64,000 nucleotides of DNA, taken from contig DASQPV010000016.1 in the NCBI GenBank assembly GCA_035643775.1, positions 1 to 64,000 of the forward strand. The letters are read 5' to 3'. The DNA comes from Candidatus Angelobacter sp. (GTDB lineage: Bacteria; Bacteroidota; Bacteroidia; Flavobacteriales; Blattabacteriaceae). The notes under the pieces are model-generated. The model had not been told where the DNA came from and did no database searches. It worked only from the letters and a program-made list of their open reading frames with translations. The translations under genes were made by a program, and so were the position numbers. Below, in pieces: positions 52,634 to 60,312 of the stretch (positions within the stretch are counted from its first letter, which is position 1; the number at the start of each line of letters is the position of its first letter).

Positions 52634-53302
52634 TTATTCTGCTCCTAATACTTCATCAATAATTCCATATTTCAAAGCTTCTTCAGAAGTCATCCAAAAA
52701 TCTCTATCAGAATCTTTTTCAACTTTCGAAAAAGATTGTTCACTATGAAGTGCGATAATTTCATATATTTCCCTTTTTATATTATTGATTTCACGCATTG
52801 AAATCTCAACATCAGAAGCTGGGCCATATATCCCACCTATAGGTTGATGTAGCATTATCCTGGAATGCTTTAATCCTGCTCTTTTTCCCTTTGTGCCTGC
52901 ACAAAGTAATACAGCTGCCATTGAAGCCGACATTCCTGTACAAATGGTTGAAATATCCGGTGAAACCATTTGCATCGTATCGTAAATACCAAATCCAGAA
53001 TAAACGGAACCACCCGGTGAATTAATATATATCCGTATTTCCTTATTATTAACTGATTGCAAAAACAATAACTGGGCTTGAATAATATTAGCTACTTGAT
53101 CATTTATATAAGTCCCTAGAAATAGAATTCTATCCATCATTAATCTGGAAAAAACATCTATTTGAGCAACATTTAATTTACGTTCTTCAGTAATATAAGG
53201 TGTAATAGAAGATTCATAAAAAGATTTTAAAGAATCCTCATAATAATGTAAGGACAAGCTGCTAATGCCCTGATTCTTGATAGCGTATTTTTTAAATTCC
53301 AC
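52634..53302 (-). CDS. clpP: ATP-dependent Clp protease proteolytic subunit ClpP
   Basis: A 222-residue serine protease that forms the tetradecameric chamber. The catalytic serine is S127 in GMSASMAAVLLCAGTKGKR and the histidine is H152 in MLHQPIGG; NSPGGSVYSG (94-103) is the oxyanion and strand region. The first 40 residues include a short leader resembling family propeptides. clpX follows directly. The region upstream, where trigger factor (tig) usually lies, shows only possible remnants. Confidence 0.95.
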   Translation of the reverse strand: MEFKKYAIKNQGISSLSLHYYEDSLKSFYESSITPYITEERKLNVAQIDVFSRLMMDRILFLGTYINDQVANIIQAQLLFLQSVNNKEIRIYINSPGGSVYSGFGIYDTMQMVSPDISTICTGMSASMAAVLLCAGTKGKRAGLKHSRIMLHQPIGGIYGPASDVEISMREINNIKREIYEIIALHSEQSFSKVEKDSDRDFWMTSEEALKYGIIDEVLGAE

Positions 53303-53854
53303 TGAATTTTTAATTTTTAATTAATTAACGAAAAATAAGCATTTATAAAAAAAAAATCAAGAGCTTAAAAATTTTTAAATCATTAACCAATTTATTTTCA
53401 ATTAATTGAAAACGAAAAAAATGCTCTATTTCTTTATCCTTGTTATCCATATATTCCGTATAATATGAATAAAATCTTTGGTAAAAAAAGTTTTTTCCAC
53501 AAGTTTCTCTAACATAATATCATTATACAAATAATCATCGACTTTACTGTCATACAAGGATTTCACTAATTTCTTAGAAATTCAGAAATCTCTATGATTA
53601 TATGAGCGTTTAAAAATTTTTTTTCTATACAATTTTTTTTTACCCTACATTCTCTTATATTCAGAAATTCCAAATAGGAGGATAAAATTTTTTTAATTAG
53701 TTAGTTTTTCTATTTCACGTATGTATTCCTAAAGAATCCATACCTGGCAAAAAGGTTCGAAAATTGATAAATTACTGAATTAAATTCGTCAATTTTATGT
53801 TTCTACATTTTTTTTTTATTTTTTTATTTTATTTCTACCAAATGTATAAACTCT
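53303..53854. other. 552-base intergenic region between clpP and a flippase gene
   Basis: No intact gene is visible on either strand. On the minus strand one 50-codon open stretch (about 53432-53592) resembles the C-terminus of trigger factor. On the plus side a segment from 53746 beginning GGCAAAAAGGTTCGAAAATT resembles one upstream of bamA. Promoters for clpP (leftward) and the flippase (rightward) must lie here. No ribozyme or tmRNA signature was found. Confidence 0.5.
53432..53592 (-). pseudogene. Possible remnant of trigger factor (tig)
   Basis: Minus-strand translation gives ISKKLVKSLYDSKVDDYLYN followed by DIMLEKLVEKTFFTKDF, ending in a TAG. The spacing of KVD, the helix and EKL resembles the C-terminal arm of Bacteroidota trigger factor. 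The position immediately upstream of clpP-clpX is where tig sits in free-living relatives. Upstream bases are broken by stops in all frames. The similarity is short and judged by eye, so this is tentative. Confidence 0.33.
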
Positions 53855-55276
53855 GTGTATAAAAAGATAATTAAACAAACTATTGTATACGGTATAGGAT
53901 ATATAATCCCAAAGTGTGTTAATTATCTATTTTTAAAATTATTTACCACAAAATTAGCCCCAATTGAATTTTCACTTTACAGTGATATGTACTCATCCTC
54001 TTTTTTGCTAATTAATTTTCTTACTTTTGGGCTAGAAAACTCTTATTTACGTTTTCTGTATAAAAACAGAGGAAGAGAAAAAACAATTGTTTTTTCTAAC
54101 GTAATGATTGTATTCTCTTTTGTATCCGTAGGAGTTTTACTTTCTGGACTTATTTTTATATATCCTATATCTTTTTTAGGAGGATACAAAGGACATGAAG
54201 AATATCTCTTAATGTTCTTTATGATAATATTCCTTGATATTCTTTGTGTACTTCCAATGACTTGGCTTAGAGCTAATGAGATGGACGTTAGATATTCGTT
54301 TATCAGAGTTTTTGGGGTTTTAATATTTTTTTCTGTTAGCATGTATATGCTTTCATCGGTTAATCATATTGTTTTCTTACCAATTGATCTTATCAAAAAA
54401 CATACAGATAGAACTGGATATATTTTTTTTTCAAATTTTGTTGCTTCTTTAGCAAGTTTTATCTATTTTCTCCCAATTATTATAAAGACAAATTTTAAAA
54501 AAATAAATATTCCCTTAATTATTAAAATGCTTAGATACGGGACTCCTATAATGATTGGAGCTCTTGTTTTTTCTATTAATCAAAACATTGATAAGCTTAT
54601 TATTAAACGATGTATTTCTGATGAAATGAACGGAAGCTATACGGCATGCTATCGTATAGCAGCTTTCATAAGCTCCTATGTAATGTCTTTTAGGATCTGC
54701 ATAGAGCCTTTCTTTCTCAAAAAAGCTGAAACGGTAGATGCTAAAATTATTTATAGCAAAATGACTTATTTCTTCACTCTAGTGGGATCCGTTATTTATT
54801 TTTTCATTTGTTCTAATGTACAGCAAATAGCAAAACTTATGATAAACAAAAAATATCATAGAACTTTATCTACTGTTCCGTTAATTATGATGGCTGATCT
54901 TTTTTTAGGAATTTATATAAATTTTTCTATTTCCTATAAAGTTATTGATAAAACTATTATTGGAGTATATATTTCTTTAATTGGAATACTTGTTACAATT
55001 TTATTTAATATTTTAGTTTTATTCTCCAAATTTGGATTTTTAATGAGTTCTTTAGGAATATTAGCTTCGTACGCAGCTATGCTTCAAGTCTCATATATCT
55101 GGGGCCTGAAGAATTATCCTGTGAATTATCCTAAATGGAAAATGATATTTTTACTATTTTTAGCATATATAGCTGGATCTATTACTTGTATTACAAATGG
55201 AATTATTCTAAATCTTTTAGAACAAGCAGTATATTTAATGATTGTTTACTGCTTTTTTTTCAAAAAAAAACATTAA
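53855..55276 (+). CDS. Polysaccharide/lipid flippase family membrane protein (MOP superfamily)
   Basis: A 473-residue polytopic protein with about 12-14 hydrophobic segments along its whole length, beginning VYGIGYIIPKCVNYLFLKLF, in the style of Wzx/MurJ-like exporters of the MVF/MOP superfamily. Members flip lipid-linked sugars across the inner membrane. The substrate cannot be told; O-antigen-like units or lipid II are both possible. The start is GTG at 53855, because the ATG at 53841 reaches a stop after six codons. tatA follows 10 bases after its stop. It is preceded by a long non-coding region. Confidence 0.78.
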   Translation: MYKKIIKQTIVYGIGYIIPKCVNYLFLKLFTTKLAPIEFSLYSDMYSSSFLLINFLTFGLENSYLRFLYKNRGREKTIVFSNVMIVFSFVSVGVLLSGLIFIYPISFLGGYKGHEEYLLMFFMIIFLDILCVLPMTWLRANEMDVRYSFIRVFGVLIFFSVSMYMLSSVNHIVFLPIDLIKKHTDRTGYIFFSNFVASLASFIYFLPIIIKTNFKKINIPLIIKMLRYGTPIMIGALVFSINQNIDKLIIKRCISDEMNGSYTACYRIAAFISSYVMSFRICIEPFFLKKAETVDAKIIYSKMTYFFTLVGSVIYFFICSNVQQIAKLMINKKYHRTLSTVPLIMMADLFLGIYINFSISYKVIDKTIIGVYISLIGILVTILFNILVLFSKFGFLMSSLGILASYAAMLQVSYIWGLKNYPVNYPKWKMIFLLFLAYIAGSITCITNGIILNLLEQAVYLMIVYCFFFKKKH

Positions 55277-55286
55277 AATTTAAATC

Positions 55287-55496
55287 ATGGATTTCATATT
55301 AGTTACATTGGGTGCTTTTGGCACCACAGAAATTATAGTAATTGTTATTTTATCTCTACTTATTTTTGGGGGTAAGAAAATTCCAGAACTTATGAAAGGA
55401 TTAGGTCTAGGAATTAGAGAGTTTAAAAAAGCAACTCAAGAAGATCTAGAAAGAGAAGATAAAAACCAAGAAGATGAATCTAAAAAGGATAGATGA
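55287..55496 (+). CDS. tatA: Sec-independent protein translocase TatA
   Basis: A 69-residue TatA/E protein: a single membrane helix ([13 protein letters not shown]), the hinge [13 protein letters not shown], and an amphipathic helix with charged tail ([17 protein letters not shown]). It forms the pore of the twin-arginine pathway, which exports folded, cofactor-containing proteins. A clear substrate in this window is ActB, with RR at residues 28-29. TatC is not in the window. Confidence 0.93.
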   Translation: MDFILVTLGAFGTTEIIVIVILSLLIFGGKKIPELMKGLGLGIREFKKATQEDLEREDKNQEDESKKDR

Positions 55497-55505
55497 ATTA
55501 AGAGT

Positions 55506-55922
55506 ATGAGTATAGTGGAAAGAGAAATAATAGGAGAATTTTTCCAATTTGAAAATTGGGAAGAACGATATGAACATATTATAAATATTGGTAAATCACT
55601 TCCAAAAATGGAAGAACGAAGTGAAGACAAGCTAATAGGAGGCTGCTTATCCAAAGTATGGATTTACGCATATTTAAGAAATGGAAATATAATTTTACGA
55701 GCTGATAGTGATGCTATTTTACCTAGTGGAATTTCTGCTCTGATTATCAGAGTTTATTCTGATAGATCTCCCAAAGAAATTGAAATTATACCTGAAAAAA
55801 TAAATTTTATTTACCATATTGGACTGAATGAGTTTATCTCTCCCATTAGGAGTAATGGAATGTTCTCTATGATTAACAAAATTAAATTTTATGCAAAGAT
55901 TCTTCAGAAGTTATGGCTATAA
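55506..55922 (+). CDS. sufE: Cysteine desulfuration protein SufE
   Basis: A 138-residue SufE that accepts persulfide sulfur from SufS and passes it to the SufBCD scaffold. C47 in IGGCLSKVW is the sulfur-accepting residue; WEERYEHIINIGKSLP and DSDAILPSGISALIIRV are family signatures. It lies nine bases after tatA and overlaps tsaB by ten bases. It supports Fe-S supply for ActB, LeuC and others. Confidence 0.94.
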   Translation: MSIVEREIIGEFFQFENWEERYEHIINIGKSLPKMEERSEDKLIGGCLSKVWIYAYLRNGNIILRADSDAILPSGISALIIRVYSDRSPKEIEIIPEKINFIYHIGLNEFISPIRSNGMFSMINKIKFYAKILQKLWL

Positions 55923-56554
55923 TACTTAATATAGAAACTTCAACAAAAAATTGTTCTGTTAGTATTTCTAAAGACGGAAACTGCATTAGTCTTTTTGAGT
56001 TTAAAACGAAAAACTATTCTCATTCCGAGAATCTACATGTTTTTATAAAAAAATCTTTGAAAGAAGCAAGAATAAAATTCTCCAATTTAAATGCTGTCTG
56101 CGTTAGCAGGGGGCCTGGATCATATACTGGTTTAAGAATAGGAGTATCTTCAGCTAAAGGTATTTGTTACGTATTGAATATTCCTCTTCTATCCATAGAT
56201 ACTCTTACTGTAATGAGCAAAGAAATGAATCCAGATGAAGGATTTTTGATCCCTATGATTGATGCTAATCGTAAAGAAGTTTATACAACCGTATTTGATT
56301 CTTTTGGTAAAATGCTTTGTCCTATAAAGGCTATTATATTAAATAATAATTACTATCAAAAATATTCCAATAAAAAAATTCATCTAATAGGAGATGGAGC
56401 ATTCAAAGCTTTGAATGTTCTAAAACTGGACTTTGAATATCATCCTAATATAATACCTTCAGCTAAGAATATGGGAGAAATCTCTGAGATGCTTTTTCAG
56501 CTTAAAAAAAATGAAAATATTTTATTATTTGAACCATTTTATTTGAAAAAATAG
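55913..56554 (+). CDS. tsaB: tRNA threonylcarbamoyladenosine biosynthesis protein TsaB
   Basis: A 213-residue ASKHA-fold partner of TsaD in t6A37 formation. ILNIETSTKNCSVSIS at the N-terminus and VSRGPGSYTGLRIGVSSAKG near residue 65 are diagnostic. It overlaps sufE by ten bases and ends four bases before the convergent actF stop. Together with tsaD (47318-48325) it shows that the t6A pathway is retained. Confidence 0.94.
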   Translation: MAIILNIETSTKNCSVSISKDGNCISLFEFKTKNYSHSENLHVFIKKSLKEARIKFSNLNAVCVSRGPGSYTGLRIGVSSAKGICYVLNIPLLSIDTLTVMSKEMNPDEGFLIPMIDANRKEVYTTVFDSFGKMLCPIKAIILNNNYYQKYSNKKIHLIGDGAFKALNVLKLDFEYHPNIIPSAKNMGEISEMLFQLKKNENILLFEPFYLKK

Positions 56555-56558
56555 ACCA

Positions 56559-57818
56559 TTAAAATGGATACTCATAATATTTACTCTCAATAAAAAATGG
56601 ATGACCATTAGCTTCAATATTCGATTTTTTAAATTTTCTAAAAATAAAAAAGAGAAAAAATCCACTCATAAATAAAAAACTCCCAATTTCTGTAAATCCA
56701 AATCCATAAAATACTCCTACGCAATCAGGCATTATCATGTTATAAATATCTATGTAATGACCTATAAGAATAATACATCCAATGAAAAAAACTATCCTAG
56801 GTTTTCTCTTTACATTGCTTCTAATTAGACCAATAAAAGGAAATAAAAGGGTGGGAAAAAGCATCCAAAAATGGATGTTTTTGTATAGTTCAGATCTTTG
56901 AAGAAAATAAGAGACCTCTTCTGGTATATTTCCATACCAGCATAAAAGAAATTGTGAAAACCATAAATAAGTCCATAATAAGCTAGTGGAAAACATATAT
57001 TTAGCTAGGTCATGCATATGATTACTATTAAAAGTTGATAAATAACCATTTTTTTTAAGAAATATAGAGACCATAGTAATAGTAGTGATTCCACTAACCA
57101 TATGCGTACAAATAACATACCAACTAAATAAAGTACTGAACCAATGTGCATTTATAGACATAATCCAATCCCATCCCATTCCCATTGAAGAAAAAGCAAA
57201 AAAGAGAATAAATCCAATAGATGCTTTACGTAAAGCACGATAATCTTCTTTTTTATACAACTTACTGTAAAATAATTTTATCCTAAAAATAAAAAAAGTA
57301 CATAAAGTTATGTAAATGAAACTTCTTAGAATAAAAAATGGAATATTCAAAAAAGGGGATTTGTTAGCAATGAGTTCGTTATAATTTAACGAATATGGAT
57401 TTTGTAATGAAGGAATCATCCAAGTAAATATATGAAAAAAACCTAAAGCATTAAGAATTAATATAATAAACACCCCTATACTTACATAAGGAAGAAAAGA
57501 GTAAATACATTCCATAACAGGGAACAATATGGTTGCCCATCCAGCATTAGAAACATGTTGGATAACAATAAAAAATAATACTCCAATAGAAACTCCTGTA
57601 AAATAAAAAGCAGAGACATAACATGCTGCCCAAGGTCTATTATAAAAGTAGTGCGTATTTTTAGAAGAAAAGAGTACTGGATTATTTTTTATGAATTCTT
57701 CCATTTTATACTCTTCAAAATGAAGACATCTATAAAGTCCTATTATAAATAAAGTTAATCCAAATAGAATTAAAAATATAGATATCTTTTTCCAACTTAA
57801 CAAAGGAGACTTATCCAT
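56559..57818 (-). CDS. actF: Alternative complex III membrane subunit ActF
   Basis: A 419-residue polytopic protein with about ten hydrophobic segments, related to the quinol-binding NrfD-like subunit ActC. Segments such as MGMGWDWIMSINAHWFSTLFSWYVI match ActF-type proteins. It belongs to alternative complex III, a quinol:electron-acceptor oxidoreductase replacing the bc1 complex in many Bacteroidota. It overlaps actE by eight bases and is the last gene of the cluster. Confidence 0.9.
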   Translation of the reverse strand: MDKSPLLSWKKISIFLILFGLTLFIIGLYRCLHFEEYKMEEFIKNNPVLFSSKNTHYFYNRPWAACYVSAFYFTGVSIGVLFFIVIQHVSNAGWATILFPVMECIYSFLPYVSIGVFIILILNALGFFHIFTWMIPSLQNPYSLNYNELIANKSPFLNIPFFILRSFIYITLCTFFIFRIKLFYSKLYKKEDYRALRKASIGFILFFAFSSMGMGWDWIMSINAHWFSTLFSWYVICTHMVSGITTITMVSIFLKKNGYLSTFNSNHMHDLAKYMFSTSLLWTYLWFSQFLLCWYGNIPEEVSYFLQRSELYKNIHFWMLFPTLLFPFIGLIRSNVKRKPRIVFFIGCIILIGHYIDIYNMIMPDCVGVFYGFGFTEIGSFLFMSGFFLFFIFRKFKKSNIEANGHPFFIESKYYEYPF

Positions 57819-58419
57819 TCCATATACATTTTTTTAAGTAAATTACATACATTGCGACTTTCCAACAATCCGACATTTTAAGTTGAGAAGCATAAGATCC
57901 CATATTATTTTTTCCGTACATTATTACGTGAAAAACGCTACCTAATGTAATCTCTTCTCTATCTTTATAACTAGGAACTCCGATTATTTTTACATTTTTT
58001 ACTAAAAGACCTAACCCATCTCCATTGTTACTATGACATATAGAACAATTAATACTATACATTTTCTGACCAAGCTCTATATTCTTTTTTATTTCTTGGT
58101 AATTTAAAGGAGAATAAGTTATTTTTTTTGAGGATTCGTATCCATCATTGGAATTGGGAATATCATAAGGCAATATGCCCTCTTCATTTCTAGGAACACT
58201 TCCAATTACAGGGAGTAAAGAAATAACCATTTTTCTAAAATAATAATGGTTATTCGATCTATTATTAGAAGGATTGTCTGGGTGAGAATAAGCTTCATAT
58301 GCCTCAGAATAATACATGTCTGGCATATAAACCAGATTTGGGAATCTTTTATATGAACATGAACGAATAAAAAAACATTCTAAAAGAAGAATCATTAAAA
58401 AATAAATAAATATTTTCAT
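57811..58419 (-). CDS. actE: Alternative complex III cytochrome c subunit ActE
   Basis: A 202-residue monohaem cytochrome c with an N-terminal hydrophobic segment and a possible lipoprotein cysteine at C21. The haem site is C125-SI-C128-H129 in NCSICHSNNGDG, with candidate axial methionine near IMYGKNNMGSYASQL. MPDMYYSEAYEAY near residue 35 is a signature I associate with ActE. It would pass electrons towards the oxidase. It overlaps actD by four bases and actF by eight. Confidence 0.92.
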   Translation of the reverse strand: MKIFIYFLMILLLECFFIRSCSYKRFPNLVYMPDMYYSEAYEAYSHPDNPSNNRSNNHYYFRKMVISLLPVIGSVPRNEEGILPYDIPNSNDGYESSKKITYSPLNYQEIKKNIELGQKMYSINCSICHSNNGDGLGLLVKNVKIIGVPSYKDREEITLGSVFHVIMYGKNNMGSYASQLKMSDCWKVAMYVIYLKKCIWNG

Positions 58420-58955
58420 AAATCTTTCAGAGTAATCTCTATGGAACCACTTTTTTTAATAAAATTAATTAGTTCATTAGAAATCTTTTGATCTCTAATT
58501 TCTAGAAGAAATTTATCATCTGTACTTCTTGGATCTGGATTTTGATCTTTAGATCCAGGAAATAAAGCACATTTAATTAAATATGAAATGCAAAGAAAAT
58601 GTGCTGTGCAAAAAATCGTAAATTCAAAAATAACTGGGACAAAAGCTGGAACATTCATATGCCAAAAAAAAGAAGGTTTTCCACCAATATTTTGAGGCCA
58701 ATCATAATTCATTGTATACCAGGTTAATACAAAAGATAAAAACATTCCCAAAAAACCATAAATAAAGGCCATTTTAGAGAGAGACGTTTTTCCTAAATTT
58801 AGGATTTTATCTAATCCGTGGATGGGAAATGGTGTATAAACTTCTTGAATTTTTACCCCTTTATCTATCAAGATTTTGATCCCTTTTAATAAAACTTCCT
58901 CATCCTTATATAGGACGTAAATGATCCTACACCTGTTTTCTTCTATATTTTTCAT
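58416..58955 (-). CDS. actD: Alternative complex III subunit ActD
   Basis: A 179-residue protein with a soluble N-terminal part containing VYTPFPIHGLDKIL and two membrane helices (about 70-90 and 108-128), the DUF3341 layout of ActD. Its role is structural, binding the membrane subunits. It starts inside the end of actC (29-base overlap) and overlaps actE by four bases. Confidence 0.92.
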   Translation of the reverse strand: MKNIEENRCRIIYVLYKDEEVLLKGIKILIDKGVKIQEVYTPFPIHGLDKILNLGKTSLSKMAFIYGFLGMFLSFVLTWYTMNYDWPQNIGGKPSFFWHMNVPAFVPVIFEFTIFCTAHFLCISYLIKCALFPGSKDQNPDPRSTDDKFLLEIRDQKISNELINFIKKSGSIEITLKDL

Positions 58956-60312
58956 TTGATGATTTTAAAATGGTTTTTAATTCTGATTGTGCTATTACTG
59001 GAATTGTAATTCCATATAAAAGATAAAGAACAAAAAAGAATCCAAAAGTTCCTATAAATATTCCTATATCAACAAAGGAGGGTAAAAAACCTGTCCAAGT
59101 GGACGGTAGATAATCGTGACTAAGATTTAGCACTATTATATCAAAACGCTCAAACCACATACCTATATTAATGAATATCGAAATTACGAAAGACCAAAGA
59201 AAACTTTTCCTAATTCTTTTAAACCACAAAGCTTGGGGAATTAATACGTTGCATATAATCAAAATCCAGAAAGCCCACCAATATGACCCTGTTGCTGCTT
59301 CTGTAGAAAAATAGGTAAAATCTTCAAATGGGCTGCCTGAATACCAGGCTAAAATAAATTCTGAAATATAAGCTATACCTACTATACCACAGGTTGCCAG
59401 AATTACCATATTCATATTTTCAACGTGTTTTTGGGTTATATAATCTTCTAAATGCAATACTTTTCTAGCTATTCCTAGCAATGTTTGAACCATTGCAAAT
59501 CCTGAAAAAATTGCACCAGCTACAAAATAAGGTGGAAAAATAGTACTATGCCATCCTTTAATTACCGATGTAGCGAAATCAAAAGAAACAATAGTATGTA
59601 CTGAAAATACTAATGGGGTACAAATACCAGATAGAATTAAAGAAACCTCTTCAAAATTCTTCCATTGTTTAGCCTTTCCTCCCCAACCAAAGCTTAATAT
59701 ACTATATATTTTCTTTTGAAGAGGTTTAACAGAATAATCTCGGAGCATGGCAAAGTCTGGAATCAATCCCAGAAACCAAAAAATAGTTGAAACTGAAAAA
59801 TAAGTGCTGATAGCAAATACATCCCAAAGAAGCGGAGAATTAAAATTTGGCCAAAATGTTCCGAATTTATTTGGAATGGGAAAAACCCAATATGAATTCC
59901 AAGGACGTCCCATATGGATAATTGGGAAAATGCTAGCTTGCATTACAGCAAAAATAGTCATTGCTTCTGCAGAACGATTAATAGATAATCTCCATTTCTG
60001 ACGAAATAAAAGTAAAACAGCGGATATTAGAGTTCCAGCATGTCCAATTCCTACCCACCAAACAAAATTTGTGATATCCCAAGCCCAATTTATGGTTCTA
60101 TTTAATCCCCAGGTTCCTATTCCTTTTCCTACTGTATAAAAAATGCATACTCCCCCCCAAATCATTGCAGTTAATGCAATAATGAAAGAAATCCACCAAA
60201 GCTTTCCTGCTTTAGTCTCTACCGTACAAGAAACATCTTTAGTAAGATCATTATAGTTTTTTTTACCTAAAATTAAAGGCTTTCGTATAGGATACTCATA
60301 AGAGAACATCAT
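58927..60312 (-). CDS. actC: Alternative complex III quinol-binding subunit ActC (NrfD family)
   Basis: A 461-residue integral membrane protein of the NrfD/PsrC family with about ten helices and conserved patches WVGIGHAGTLISAVLLL, MGRPWNSYWVFPIPN and FSVHTIVSFDFA. It is the probable menaquinol oxidation site of alternative complex III. It overlaps actB by 17 bases upstream and actD by 29 downstream. Confidence 0.94.
   Translation of the reverse strand: MMFSYEYPIRKPLILGKKNYNDLTKDVSCTVETKAGKLWWISFIIALTAMIWGGVCIFYTVGKGIGTWGLNRTINWAWDITNFVWWVGIGHAGTLISAVLLLFRQKWRLSINRSAEAMTIFAVMQASIFPIIHMGRPWNSYWVFPIPNKFGTFWPNFNSPLLWDVFAISTYFSVSTIFWFLGLIPDFAMLRDYSVKPLQKKIYSILSFGWGGKAKQWKNFEEVSLILSGICTPLVFSVHTIVSFDFATSVIKGWHSTIFPPYFVAGAIFSGFAMVQTLLGIARKVLHLEDYITQKHVENMNMVILATCGIVGIAYISEFILAWYSGSPFEDFTYFSTEAATGSYWWAFWILIICNVLIPQALWFKRIRKSFLWSFVISIFINIGMWFERFDIIVLNLSHDYLPSTWTGFLPSFVDIGIFIGTFGFFFVLYLLYGITIPVIAQSELKTILKSSNEKYRRKQV

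Noticed and set aside
53746-53774. GGTTCGAAAA as a tRNA or tmRNA 3' end
   Set aside because: No pairing flanks, no tmRNA acceptor sequence and no tag-coding frame could be found nearby.
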